A stretch of DNA of 64,000 bases from Lenzites betulinus (lineage: Eukaryota > Basidiomycota > Agaricomycetes > Polyporales > Polyporaceae). Made by a program: the position numbers and the translations under genes. Below the pieces are notes generated by a model that was not told the DNA's origin, made no database searches, and saw only the letters and a program-made list of their open reading frames with translations. Below, piece after piece: positions 1 through 11,509 of this stretch. How positions within the stretch are numbered: position 1 is the stretch's first letter; each line of letters begins with the position of its first letter. The DNA is taken from positions 62,001 through 126,000 of the forward strand of contig JABYQU010000013.1 of assembly GCA_022264855.1 (NCBI GenBank), given 5' to 3'.

Positions 1-1685
1 GGCATAGGGCCACTTGGTAAGCCAAAGGCAAATACTAATGGCGAGGCGCGCGGCGCGCGAAGGTCCGGGCTACGGGGAGCAGGACTGCCTAGTCTAGCCC
101 ATGTATGACTTGTCCTACGCACGGCCACCCACCACCTCATGGTCCACAGCGCATCAGCGACCGCGCACGTAGTCCGAGTCGGCGATAGTAACCATGGCGG
201 ATTGCGAGCCCGACCTTCGCGGAGGACAACTCCAGATTGGCATCGTGGATACCGGTTATTGCGAAGTTCGCCCGGGAGAGATGCTCCATACACAGCACTA
301 GTCAAGCGTCCCAGCGGGTGTTGGACACCACGCGTACGCCGCGCGCCAGGCTAGGGCGGGTATCCCGCTGCTCAGGACACAAGAGCGCGCGAGCGCTCGA
401 CCTGCGGGTTGCCGGCATGTTAATCATGAAGCGGTGGGCTGTGAATGGCAAAGGGCGTACCGCAGAGAAACCTCGCAGTCACGGCTGGAGGATTAAACAG
501 GGTGCGGCGCCAGAGGCGCATCCGACATATGGACCTTGGTGGTGGGTATCAATCAGTGGGCGGAAAGCAGTGGAGCAGAATAACGGCTCGTAGTCAGCAT
601 GCATATGCACCACTCACGAGGCCGATAGGGCTTCGCAATAGATGGGCTACGGCGTAGCGCACGTTTTCGGCGGCACCTGCGCACTACGAGGATTGGCAGA
701 TTTACTGCTTCCACTGGACATAACCGGCCTCTGTCGACGTAGTGCTGGGTGCTATTGAACGCGCAAACCATTTAACCGGCGAGGTTGGTGGCGTTGTCGA
801 ACGCGCACGGGGACGTAATGGCTCTGAGAGCGCACCTGTCGTTCACGCCAAAACGCCGGGGCGTCCAAGGTGAGTATGGGAAAGTACCGGGGAAACTGCA
901 ACGCCTGTGTGCATTGTGTTGTAAGTAGCACGTTCGCGATGGGCGCGGGGATATACAAACGCACGACGTTGCAAACGATGTCACCGCCCACGTCGCGGAC
1001 AGGAACAAATTTGACCCTAAGCTGACTTACAGCTTCATATATGGGATGTGGGGGTAGAAAAAAACCCTCTGCGCGCGATCATCGGCAACTTGAATAACGA
1101 AAGGGTGAGTGAAATGCTTTCTTCAGAATCAGGCGCCCCTTTGCAATGGACAACATCTTTTAGACATAAGGTACTCACGATGCACAGCACTTAACGTACA
1201 GATGCTCGTGGTCTCGACCGAGGACTACGCATTCGGCGCGCACAGGGTACCGGCTGTCCCAAAAGGTTAGCGACGGAGATGGAGCATCGGGAGGCGAAGT
1301 CTCTATATACAAACTGCACTCACCCGTGTATTATTATCGCAGAGGACCTATATAGCACGCGGGCGAGCCGGTGGGGACGGAGTATTGGAAAGCAAGGAAG
1401 AGCAGTGGTAAGTTCCATGTGCGTAGTGGAAACTCTGAGATTCGGCTTTGACTGGCAGGGTTCGGTGTAGTTCCCGACACGGGCTTGAAGCTTGAGAGAC
1501 AGCGCAGGCTGCCAAATAGTTTGGGGGATCGACACGTTCGAAATCCCCAAAGTGCACGAACGCCTGCAACACACGTGCTTCGGAGGGTATTTGAGGTCAT
1601 GGACTTGCGCGTGATCGTCTAGATTACATGCTGCACCAGGTTTTTATACAATGTGTTAACTCGACTTCTTCCCCAATCGACGCAT
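1..1685. other. Intergenic, no gene recognised
   Basis: No open reading frame here is longer than about 120 codons and none resembles a known family. I saw no tRNA-like fold, terminal repeats or clear tandem repeat. It borders the 3' end of the NDK gene and may hold the promoter or distal part of a gene lying to the left of the window. Confidence 0.5.
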
Positions 1686-2385
1686 CTACTCGAAGATCCA
1701 CTTGGCCTGGTCGTTGACGTACTGGACGGTACCCTCGGGGAACCAGCTATAGACATGCTGTGTTAGTGATGTTCGCTGGCTGGGGCACAAGATAATCCAG
1801 CACTCACAGCTTGATCTCCTTCTCGGCGTTCTCAACGGAGTCAGAGCCGTGGCAGATGTTGCGGCCGACGGCGAGCGCAAAGTCACCACGGATGGTGCCT
1901 GCAAGGGCGAATTTAATATATACGACGACGTGAATATGGGAAACACGTACCGGGCGCAGAGGCAAGGGGGTTGGTCGCGCCGAGCATGACACGGCCGGTC
2001 TTGACAGCATCAAGGCCCTCCCAGACCATGGCGACAACGGGGCCCGCGGCCATGTACTTGATCAAGCCGGGGAAGAACGCCTTGCCTGCAAGGTCGGCGT
2101 AGTCTGTGGACGCGACCTGTCAACGAGACGCCCGTGAAATTGAAGCGCAGAAGTCACTGACGCTTCTCCAAGTGCTCGGGGGTGGCATGGACGAGCTTGA
2201 GCGCGACAAGCTTGAAGCCACGCGCCTCGAAGCGGCTGATGATGTTGCCGACGATCCCGCGCTGGACGCCGTCGGGCTGCACATTCGAGGCTGCAGTCAG
2301 TACCATGCTCGATTGGCGCGTAGGCGCGTAAAACGCGTTCTCTGCGCACCTTGACCATGATGTAGGTGCGCTCGGAGACAGACAT
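1686..2385 (-). CDS. NDK1: Nucleoside diphosphate kinase
   Basis: Transfers the gamma phosphate of ATP to nucleoside diphosphates through a phosphohistidine, balancing cytosolic NTP pools. The spliced product begins [12 protein letters not shown], continues with [20 protein letters not shown], and contains the active-site motif GRNICHGSD, in which the histidine is the phosphorylated residue. The end ([20 protein letters not shown], then WIFE) is typical of the family, and the length of about 150 residues is normal. There are several short introns: the first follows the codons for MVK, and one separates EHLEK from [10 protein letters not shown]. The start at 2385 is the only ATG that gives the conserved N-terminus. 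It is transcribed away from QCR7, and the two starts lie 263 bp apart. Confidence 0.95.
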
Positions 2386-2648
2386 GACGGTGGTTGTTAT
2401 TGGAGTGGGTTGGGGGAGATGGAGGAAGATGAAGAGGTGGAAGAGGAGGACGAGGACGAGCGATGTTTTATACATCTCGGCTTCGATCTTTAGCACCTCT
2501 GTTAATCGCTCCCAAATCGGGAACGACCTCCCGAGTTCTCCCCGCCACCGCGAACAAACAACGCCAAAGCGCGCTCGGGAGAGAGCGGAGTGCGCCGAGG
2601 GTCGAGACGCCCGCGCCAACGGCGAACGCTGCATAGACAACGACGACG

Positions 2649-3200
2649 ATGACCATCGCTGGCCCCCTTGGTTTCTCTCTCGCCCCCTTCATCCGGAAGA
2701 ACCGGACTCTCTACAACTGGTTCAAACCCGTCTCGAACTGGTATGCCGGTGTCTCCGGCTACAGAAAAGTAGGCTTAGTGTACGACGACCTCCGTGCGTG
2801 ACTTTTCTGCTCTGGGTTTTGTGCTGGGTACTGAACCGCGCTTCTGCAGTCGTCGAGGAGCGTCCCGACGTCGAGCGGGTGAGTTTGGTACCTGTCATTC
2901 TTTATAGTGCTATATTCAACATCTGTTCAGGCCTTGGCGCGTCTCACGCCCCGCCAGGCGTACGACCGTGCATTCCGCTTCAAGCGTGCCTCGCAGTGCA
3001 GTATCCTGCACGACAACCTTCCCAAGGAGCAGTGGATCAAGCCCGAGGAGGTACGCAACTGTCCGCATCGCGTAGTCCTCTCAACTTATGTGTTTCTATC
3101 GCAGGATGTCCGTTACCTCAAGCCCCACGTCCTGGAGGTCGAGCGCGAGGACCTCGAGCGTCACAAGTGGGACACTATTGCGGTCGAGCGGAGGAGATAG
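2649..3200 (+). CDS. QCR7: Ubiquinol-cytochrome c reductase subunit 7
   Basis: A small matrix-side subunit of respiratory complex III (the 14 kDa subunit, UQCRB family). Four exons (2649-2793, 2850-2878, 2931-3050, 3105-3200) join in frame to 129 codons plus stop. Family hallmarks are visible: the N-terminal stretch NWYAGVSGYRKVGLVYDDLL, the central LTPRQAYDRAFRFKRA, the motif LPKEQWIKPEEDVRYLKPH, and a charged C-terminus ending ERRR. The three introns are 52-56 nt with GT/AG ends. The size matches fungal Qcr7. It is divergent from NDK and convergent with transketolase. Confidence 0.95.
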
Positions 3201-3569
3201 ACACCTTGCACTATACAGGCCACCACTATAGCAGACGAAACGCGGTCTCGTCGCCTAATGCACCTCGTTTCTCGCCAGCTATGGCCTCCGTCCGAATCTT
3301 TGCGTCCGTTGCGTCTAGCCAATCAGAAGCCACCTATATCGCGAGCGCCGAGCCAACCGTTTGTCTATCGTTTGCATGCCATACTCACATGGACGCTGGC
3401 CGTCTGCTATTCTTTTCGATCACTGGTCTGCTGAGAATACAGATCATTCTATGGAGGTGAAGTACAATCGAACAAACTGCTGCATTCTATCGTGTCACCC
3501 ATTAACCCGCCAAACATTCGTAACTCCCCTAGAACTATCCAACGATCACAGGTGGACACCGCCGATCGC
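3201..3569. other. Convergent intergenic region QCR7/TKL
   Basis: 369 bases between two stop codons. It should hold the 3' untranslated regions and polyadenylation sites of both genes. No open frame or repeat of note was seen. Confidence 0.5.
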
Positions 3570-6389
3570 CTAGATGGCCTTGACAAGGGGCGAGATGACC
3601 TCGCCGCCCTTCTTCTTGTAGAAGTCAACGACCTTCTTGCCGACCTCCGCGATGTCTGTGTGGAAACCGTCACAGTCAGGGGCCGAGATGATCGTCGGAT
3701 GCAAGCTGACGTACTAGAACCAGTGAGGCCGAACTTCTCATACACCTTCGTGTATGGGCCAGAAGCACCCCAGCCAGTGAGACCGAACGCCTGCGAGATA
3801 ATCTTCAGTATCGATGGACAGTGGCAAGGACAGAACGTAAGAACGTACCTCGTGGCTGTACTTCTGCCAGCCCAGGGTCTGCATCGATTCACATGAGCAT
3901 ATATTCCCCCGATGTGACGAGCTATGAACGCACCGAGAGGGCCTCGACGGCGAGAATCGGTGCGCCGCTGCGGAGTACGCTGAGCCTGTACTCAGCGGGC
4001 TGCAGGTCGAAGATAGACCAGCACGGGAGAGAGACGATGCGGGTCTTGACACCCTCGGCGTTGAGCTTCTGCGCGGCCTCGAGCGCAATGGACACCTCGC
4101 TGCCGGAGCTGACGATAGTCAGGTCCTCGCCCTGCACCTCGTGCACAACGTAGCCGCCCTTGAGCGCACGCTCGATCGTCGATGCCTCGAGGTTGGGCAG
4201 GTTCTGCCGCGAGAGCGAGAGAATCGAGGGTGTGTGCTTGCGCGTGAGCGCGGAGTGGTACGCGGCGGACGTCTCGTTGCCGTCGGCGGGGCGCCAGAAG
4301 TCGAGGTTCGGAAGGGCACGGAAGTGCACTGCGGTCTCGATAGGTTGATGGGTGGGGCCGTCCTCACCGAGACCGATCGAGTCGTGCGTAGCTGCCGGCG
4401 AGAATGTGGGTTCGAGGACACATGCAGATGTTAGACGTACTCACCGACCCAGATGACCTGGTGGCCGCTGAGTGCCGAAAGGCGCACAGCACCGGCAGCG
4501 TACGACACGAAGTTCTAGCGGGCTTGTCAGACGTCATGAGAACAGATACTTGTGAAGACCGCCTACCATGAACGTCGCGACGAAGGGGATAATGCCACCA
4601 TATGCGTGCAGGCCGTTTGCGATAGCGCCCATACCGTGTTCACGCACACCAAAGCGGATGTAAGTACCCTTGTAGCTGCCAAGGCCAGTGCTTTCGGGCT
4701 GGAAGTCAACCATCGTCTTCGTCCTGGTGAGGTTGCTGCCGGTCAAATCTGCGGAGCCACCGACAAGCTCGGGGAAGCTCGGCACGATTGCGCTGAGGAC
4801 AATCTCGGAGAGCTTGCGCGACGCCTGCGCAGCATCCGTCGGCTTGTAGACGGGGAGCAGCTTCTCCCAGTTATCAGGCAGCTTGCCGGAAATGCGGCGT
4901 GTGAGCTCGGAGTACTCGGTGGGGTACTTCTGGCTATATGAAGCGAGAAGGTCGTTCCAGGCGGCCTCAAGCTTGGCACCCCGAGCAGCGACCTCGTGGT
5001 ACGCGTCGTAGGTCTCCTTCGGTACGTAGAAGGACTGGTCCGAAGGGAGACCGAACTTGGACTTCAAAGCCTTGATGTCATCAGCCTTCAACGCTGAGGT
5101 GCAAAGTCAGAAGGTGCGGAGAAAATAGGAGCATTCAACGACGTACGAGCGCCGTGAACGCCGTGAGTGCCCTGCAGCTTGGAGCCGAAGCCGATGGTGG
5201 TCCGAAGACGGATAAGCGTGGGCTTGCTCTTTTCCTTGCGCGCCTCCGCAATAGCATTGTAGATGGCCTCAAGGTCGCTACACGCAGCGTTAGCACATGT
5301 ACCATCTTGTAGGCAGTCCGGTGTACCTGTCGCCGTTATCAACGTGGAGCGTCTGCCAGCCATATGACTGGAAACGCTTCTCGACGTCCTCGGTGAAGGC
5401 AACGGCGGTGTCACCGTCAATGGAGATGTCTATGTGCGGTCAGCTATGACCGTCCTTGGCACTGCGGGCGGGAGAAATATGCTCACGGTTGTCATCATAA
5501 ATCTGCAAAATGCAATCAGACCATGTCTATGGGGGAGACGTTCACTGAAGCACTCACGGCGATGAGGTTGCCGAGCTGCAAGTGTCCGGCAAGCGAAGCT
5601 GCTTCGCTCGCGACACCCTCCATGAGACAACCATCGCCGGTGAACACTTTTCACACAGATTAGAAACGTAGGGGATGAAACATGATGGAGACGCACTGTA
5701 GGTGTAGTTGTTAATTAGGTCATATCCGTCCTTGTTAAAGGTCGCGCCAAGATGCGCCTGCGCGATGGCAAGGCCGACCGCGTTTGCGAAACCTTGACCA
5801 AGAGGACCGGTCGTAACCTCGATACCGTCAGTGTGGCCAGCCTCGGGGTGACCTGGAGTCAAAGAGTCGATCTGGCGGAACTGCTTGAGATCATCCAGGG
5901 ACAGCTTGTAGCCGAGGAGGTGGAGTAGGATGTATTGCAGGGCACAGCTATTGCGTTCGATTGCACTCAACACAAAGCAGAAAAGCGCGAAATATGGCAC
6001 TTCACTCACGCATGTCTATCATACGATGCGCTTCATCAGATCGAGAGAGCGCGGACGGGTGATCGGAACATACCCGTTAGACAGAACGAAACGGTCGCGG
6101 TTAAACCACTTCGAGCTCTTCGGGTTGGCGTTGAAGAACCTGGATCGGCGTGAGCATGCGTCACCGTACTGGTGAGTTTTTCAGACTTTACCGAGTGAAC
6201 AGGACGTGAGCGACGGGGGCCATGCCCATCGGAGCACCTGTGCCTCGGTCAGTCCGTCGCGCTCGGAATGACGGCTCGGATGCACGCACCGGGGTGGCCG
6301 GAGTTGGCCTTGCCCACGACATCCGCGGCGAGGGCACGGATGGTGGCGATGGCGGCGGTGTCCGCAGAGTGGGCGGTGAATTGGGACAT
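3570..6389 (-). CDS. TKL1: Transketolase
   Basis: Thiamine-diphosphate enzyme of the pentose phosphate pathway that moves two-carbon ketol units between sugar phosphates. The N-terminus reads [20 protein letters not shown] followed by [13 protein letters not shown], the substrate-binding start of the family. Later exons give the region around [20 protein letters not shown], the TPP/magnesium area, [17 protein letters not shown], and a large exon (about 4560-5090) with [14 protein letters not shown] and [20 protein letters not shown], where the catalytic glutamate sits in REHGM. The C-terminal domain ends with SPLVKAI. At about 680 residues and many short introns it is full length. It is divergent from CMC2. 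A TATATA element lies 37 bp upstream of the ATG. Confidence 0.95.
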
Positions 6390-6425
6390 GGTGGGATGAA
6401 GAAGGGATGGGGTGGAGGGCGTCGC

Positions 6426-6431
6426 TATATA
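6426..6431 (-). promoter_or_regulatory. TATA-like element of the transketolase gene
   Basis: TATATA lies 37 bp upstream of the transketolase ATG on the minus strand, inside the 289-bp interval shared with the divergent CMC2 gene. The call rests on position and sequence only. Confidence 0.35.
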
Positions 6432-6678
6432 CTCGGGCTGGGGTCACGACATCTCTTACCAAGTTTCCTGATATCTAATCGGACATCCTCTCACACAGGC
6501 GCCCGTTCTATGCCGACCCGGTCTAGCGCCCTCCTCCTCCACCAAGTTCTCCGGGGCCCGTCCTTCGCCGTCGCCGCCCCTCTCTCTTGTCTCTTGTCCC
6601 CTGTCGTCCACGGCCTCGCACCGGCGACTGCGTAGTGCTGCACTAGATACACTATCTTCGCGACCTCCTCGTGCCAGC

Positions 6679-7062
6679 ATGCACCCCCAGCTGACGGAGA
6701 AGAAGCTAGGTTCGCAGCCTCTTCTACCCGTGTTGCTGCGAGTCCCATACACGGCATAACCCCGTCGCACTGACTCATCGAATTCTCATAGTCTGTCTGG
6801 ATTTCATTCAGGCACTTGATGCTTGCCACGCTAATGGCTGGTCGCGGTGGACGGGTGCTTGCAACCAAGCCAAGCACGATCTCAACATGTGCCTCAGGAA
6901 GGAGGTCAGTCTCTTGCCACGCTCGCCACTCCCACGCTCATGCAATCATCTACCCAACTTTCACCATTGTAGCGCGTAGACCGCACCACGAAGAACCGTG
7001 AAGACGCAAAGGTTCGGCGCGCAAAGACAGAACAGGCTTGGAAAGACCTGCACGACGACTAA
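6679..7062 (+). CDS. CMC2: COX assembly mitochondrial protein 2 (twin CX9C)
   Basis: A small intermembrane-space protein needed for cytochrome c oxidase biogenesis. Three exons (6679-6709, 6792-6904, 6973-7062) join in frame to 77 residues. The protein starts MHPQLTEKKL, as Cmc2 proteins do. It carries two exact CX9C motifs, CLDFIQALDAC and CNQAKHDLNMC, separated by eleven residues, which form the helical hairpin oxidised by Mia40. The tail is basic and ends WKDLHDD. The exons are too short to stand out by ORF length, so the gene is easily missed. It shares a 289-bp divergent promoter with transketolase. Confidence 0.9.
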
Positions 7063-7650
7063 TTCTTGCAACGGGCACCCCCTCCAGCCTTCAAGAGGAC
7101 ACCCAGCCCGCCCCACCCGCCACGGATGGCGGACCTACTGTTTCTCCGACCCGAAGGTAACACGGTCCTTCCGCAATCGGGGCGTCGTGTCTCTCACCGG
7201 CCAGTCTTTGCGCATCCGGCCGGAATACGCGGATCCCCTCCTCTTCCGCACACTGTATATCTGATTCACTCCTTCACCTGTGTCAGACTGTCAGCCCGTC
7301 ATGTGCACCAACCCCCACACTTCTCAATACAGCTATTCCAAGTCACACTTTTTCTGAAGACTCGCAAGAGATCAGTCAGCGGCATAGTCTACTGGATGCA
7401 ATCATGACATTACAACCCTTTGGGCCGTCTGCAATGTCCTGATAGCACCTTTGGCCCTCAACTGTCGCAATGATGGCTTAAAGTTTTAGAATTTAAACTT
7501 TGGTACAGGATGCCAACTAATGTGAGCTTGTTGGAAGGACCTCCCACAATCTGTCTGGCAAAATACATACAATTTCATTCTTTGCTACTACAGTGTACAC
7601 GACTTACAACTCAGAAATTGTCCGTCACAATTTCAGGCATACTTCACGAA
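7063..7650. other. Convergent intergenic region CMC2/GH31
   Basis: 588 bases between the stops of CMC2 and the GH31 gene. Only short chance reading frames are present. It probably holds the two 3' untranslated regions. Confidence 0.5.
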
Positions 7651-10600
7651 TCAGACAGCCACCAACTTTTGTTGTCCGCCAGCGAAATATGTCGCCGAGC
7701 GCAACCCGACCTCCCCATGCAACACCCGCACTCGCACCTCCCCGTTTTGCAGGACCACCTCCACAGTACCCGCTATCGCGGCGCCCTTGCCAACTGGGAC
7801 CTCCGCTTGCACGGCCTCTCCCTCGCTCAGCTCGTAGACGTGCACCTCTACGTCCTTCGCATACTCGTAGTCCGGCCGGCCCACCTGGCTCGGGCCCAGG
7901 CACAGCACGCTCCCCTGGCGCACCCAGACCGGGATCTCGTCGATGGGCACGACCTCCTTCACCCACACGGGGCCCGTGAGCGTGCGCGATGGGTGGAAGA
8001 ACGACGTCCACCGCCCGGCGGGGAGGTAGTACTCGGACTCCTCGCCCTCGGGGACGAAGACGGGTGCGACGAGGAGGTTCGGGCCGAGCATGTACTGCCG
8101 GTCGAGGTGGTGCGTGGTGCGGTCGTCGACGAATTCGATGAACATCGCGCGCTGCATCGGGTGGCCTTTTGCGTGCCCGTCAAGCGACTGTGCCGTTTAT
8201 CAGGAGAGTGAGCAAAGAGTCAGAAAAGTGTGCAAAGTGGTTCGCGTACCAGTTGGTATAGGTACGGCATGAGACGGTGCTTCGCCTCCAGGAACTTGGC
8301 CATGTAGGTCGCTGCTGCCTCTCCGTATTGCCAAGGTACTCTGTACGACATGGAGCCGTGCAGACGGGAATGCGACGAGAAGAGCCCATATGCGACCCAG
8401 CGATGGTAGATTTCCGGCGGAGGGTGACCCTATGGGAACATCAACCTCACATTTCTCATAAAGGCTCGCCGATTGACATACCTCGAAACCGCCGATGTCA
8501 TGAGAGGCAAAGGCGAATCCGGAAGACGTCAAGCTGAGCCCTCCACGCAACGTCTCTGCCATCGCCTCGAACGTCGACTCACAGTCTCCTCCCCAGTGCT
8601 ATACAGTTGTCAACGCGAAGCTCTGCATTCAGGCGTCAAGAAATACACTTACAACCGGGAACCTGCCAGTCGAGGTGTAAGTTCAGGTGAGTCGATCGCG
8701 TCACCAAGGCATAGCAACCTACCTCTGCCCCCCTGCAGCCGCAGAACGTGCGAAGACGACGGCCTCGCCCTTGCCGAAGCGATCCTCCAGTAATCGGAAG
8801 ACCATCTCGTTGTAGATGACGGAGTATGCGTTGTGTACACGCATAGGGTCGGACCCGTCGTGGAACACAACATTGGAGTGCGGGATGCGCTCGCCGAAGT
8901 CTGTCTGTGTAGGAGTGCAGAGTGATGAGTGTGTGACTGCATAAGCAAAAACAATGGTGAAGTCACGAGTTACCTTGAACGTGTCTACGCCCAAATCAAT
9001 GAGAGCGTTGAGCTTCCCCTCGTACCATTTTCGTGCTTCTGGGTTAGTTATGTCGACCACGCCTAGCCCAGGCTGCCAGAGGTCCCACCTTTCCCCTGGG
9101 TTATTCTCGAGACTTACTAGTCATGGACGTACGAACTTACTGCCAGGGAGTGCCGTCTTTGCGCTTGATCAAGTAACCTCCTCGCACCGCCTCTTGGAAT
9201 ATGGGGGAAAGCTGGGAGATGTAGGGGTTTACTGCAGGATCAGCAGCTGTCAGGACTTTCGACCTTTCACATGATAGATGGGAGACGAACTCCAAACGCA
9301 GATTTTAACTCCGTACTTCTGCTTGATATCAGACAGGTAGGTCTTGGGGTCGGGGAAGTTGTCGGGGTCGAATGTGAAGGAGCACCTGATGATCAAACTA
9401 TGGACACGATGGACTTCCGGCGAGCCAAATATATAAACTCACCATTCGTATTGCTTCATCCAAAAGCAGTCGAGATGGAACACGCGGACGGGGCAATTTC
9501 TCGACTGCATACCCTGCAGGAACCCAGAGACTGTCTTCTCGTCATACGAAGTCAGGAATGACGTCGAAAGCCATAGGCCAAACGTCCACGAAGGGAGCAA
9601 GCTGTGGCGGCATATTCAGGGTAACGAACGACTGGTGAGCGGAAGTCGCGTACGCTGGGCGACCAGTTATGCGCGTATACCGTTCCAGAATCTGGTATCC
9701 GGATATCATCAATATCCGCACAAACTATGTCAAGTGCCCACTCACCTCGAGCGGGGTCGGCCCGTAGATCACGAAATACTCCAAGCTCTCACCGGCGACG
9801 CTCGCGCCCACACGGCTCACCTTCTCGCTTCCCACCTCAAACTCTACCTCCCCAGGGTGGTTCACGAACACACCGTAGCCGCGGTTGGTGATGTAGAACG
9901 GGACGCACTTGTACGCCTGCTCGCTGGACGTGCCGCCGTCCTGGTTCCAGATGCTCACGGACTGGCCTGTGCATGGACATCAACGTGTGCACGCCGCCAC
10001 AATACAGCTCACGGCAGTACCGTTCTTCACAAAGGGGCCAAATTGCTCTCCCAGCCCGTAGATGAGCTCCCCGGGGGAGAGGTTCAGTTCCGAGTGAATG
10101 TAGCGCACGGTTTCCGGCGGCGTGTCCGGGCGCGGGTTGGAGCTGACGTCGGTCGCAAGACACGAGCTGTTCGACGCGCTCCGCAGCGTCCACTTGTGGG
10201 GCACGTCGTAGATCGCCTGGTGCTTGTAGCTGGCAGCAGTGAGCGTGCGCGTGGGAGACCTGAAGGTGATCGTGTACGGATTTTGGGTTATGTCTGCCGA
10301 GAGCCCACCCGTAGCTATCGTCCAGGACGTCTCCGTCTTGGAGAGCGAGGCAGCCGGGATGGGCGGGTCGTCCGGGAAGAGCGCGATGTTGGGCGTGGGG
10401 TCGGTGTGCTTGAAATGCTCGATCCTCACGCCGACGACACCCTCGGTCGGGGAGTGGACGCGGATGCTGAGGACAGGCCCTGTCGTCTTGTGATGAGCAT
10501 CCGCGTCGCTCTCTCAAAGTGGGGTATGTATACCGGCTAGCGTATCGCCGCGGTGGCGGATGGGCTTGGTCGAGACTTGGAGGTTGAAGCCACTGCCATC

Positions 10601-10681
10601 CTCCAAGCTCTGCACGACCTGTAGTCCAAAGGATGGTTTGACGCCGCTCTTCAGCAGCCAGAAGCCGTCGTTGAACCGCAT
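7651..10681 (-). CDS. GH31 family alpha-xylosidase-like glycosidase
   Basis: Likely releases alpha-linked xylose (or glucose) from non-reducing ends, in the manner of bacterial YicI. The N-terminus [10 protein letters not shown] matches the YicI subgroup. Later comes the GH31 core: [17 protein letters not shown], a strand with GVDTFK joined to [11 protein letters not shown], where the aspartate of TDFGERIP is the nucleophile, then [20 protein letters not shown] holding the acid/base aspartate, and [16 protein letters not shown]. The C-terminal beta domain ends QQKLVAV. There is no signal peptide, so it is probably intracellular and acts on imported xylo-oligosaccharides. About ten short exons are visible. 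Alpha-glucosidase remains an alternative, since I judge substrate only by subgroup resemblance. A TATAAA lies 50 bp upstream of the start. Confidence 0.9.
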
Positions 10682-10730
10682 AGTGTCTGAGGTTCAGGCA
10701 GGCACACCGGAGAAGACTACGACGACGCCC

Positions 10731-10736
10731 TTTATA
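10731..10736 (-). promoter_or_regulatory. TATA box of the GH31 gene
   Basis: On the minus strand the sequence GGTATAAAGG lies 50 bp upstream of the ATG at 10681, a usual distance for a fungal TATA element. Confidence 0.45.
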
Positions 10737-11041
10737 CCGATCCCCGGCTAAGCTCAGCGAACCAGGCTAGGCGGCCCGCGTCGTTCCGTAAGAGTATGGA
10801 GGATAACCAACCGTTGGGGAGGGGAGAGGCACGAGACACGATCATTATGTGCGTTGTTGCGCCTCCCGGCACGCCCGGTCCTGTACGGCCCTACATCCGC
10901 ACCTGCCTGGGCCCTCCAGTACCTTGTATATACACTCTGTCGCAAGTCCCCGTTAACCAATGCCAGCGACATTTTCATGAAACAAGAAGGTGCTAACCTC
11001 TTGACAGTGGCCAGGCCGCGAGTCGTGCGTCCATTGCGCCT

Positions 11042-11061
11042 CTTGAAGCTTGAAGCTTGAA
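11042..11061. repeat. Short direct repeat, CTTGAAG x 3
   Basis: Seven-base unit CTTGAAG repeated three times head to tail, the last unit ending in A. Each junction also makes AAGCTT palindromes. It lies in the divergent promoter between the GH31 and dehydratase genes. Confidence 0.6.
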
Positions 11062-11111
11062 ATTTGCCTTACGTAATGCAATTGATTCATGTAAGAACCT
11101 GGAGCTATATG

Positions 11112-11149
11112 TAGAGGTCAGCTGTAGTAGGCTCGTAAACTGACCTCTA
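11112..11149. repeat. Perfect 10-bp inverted repeat
   Basis: TAGAGGTCAG at 11112-11121 is mirrored by CTGACCTCTA at 11140-11149, with an 18-base spacer. It lies 361 bp upstream of the dehydratase start and 431 bp upstream of the GH31 start. It may be a dyad binding site or simply a hairpin. Confidence 0.6.
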
Positions 11150-11509
11150 GTTCAGCGGGCGGAAGACAGTCGTTCCTGCGTAGGTCTTTCTGGCGTCAGA
11201 TCTATGGAGAGTATACATTGCCGGAATCTTTGAAAAGCCTATCTTGGAACGGGCCGCGGGTTCCGCGGGGCGCAAACCACCGGCGGCTTCTACGTACGTA
11301 CCAGTCGAGCTTGTTGAGTTGCCATCGATATCTCTGACGCCGTTTTGTAAGGCTGAAGCGATAAATAAGCAAGGCTAAAGGCGCGCTGGAGTTCCTCAGT
11401 AAGCAACTATTGCAACGTACAAAATCAGAGGGCCGGCCGCGTTCTACAGTGCACTAGGCTACTGGCAATACTAACTTCACACACTTGCAGGTCCGACGAT
11501 AATCGAGTC

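Larger units (their letters stand above)
10682..11509. promoter_or_regulatory. Divergent promoter region, GH31 and serine dehydratase
   Basis: 828 bases between two divergent starts. It holds a TATAAA near the GH31 side, a triple 7-base repeat (11042-11061) and a perfect 10-base inverted repeat (11112-11149), all described separately. No gene was recognised. Confidence 0.4.

Noticed and set aside
2366..3460. A 364-codon plus-strand frame across QCR7
   Set aside because: It reads through the QCR7 exons in the wrong frame; the spliced QCR7 product explains the region.
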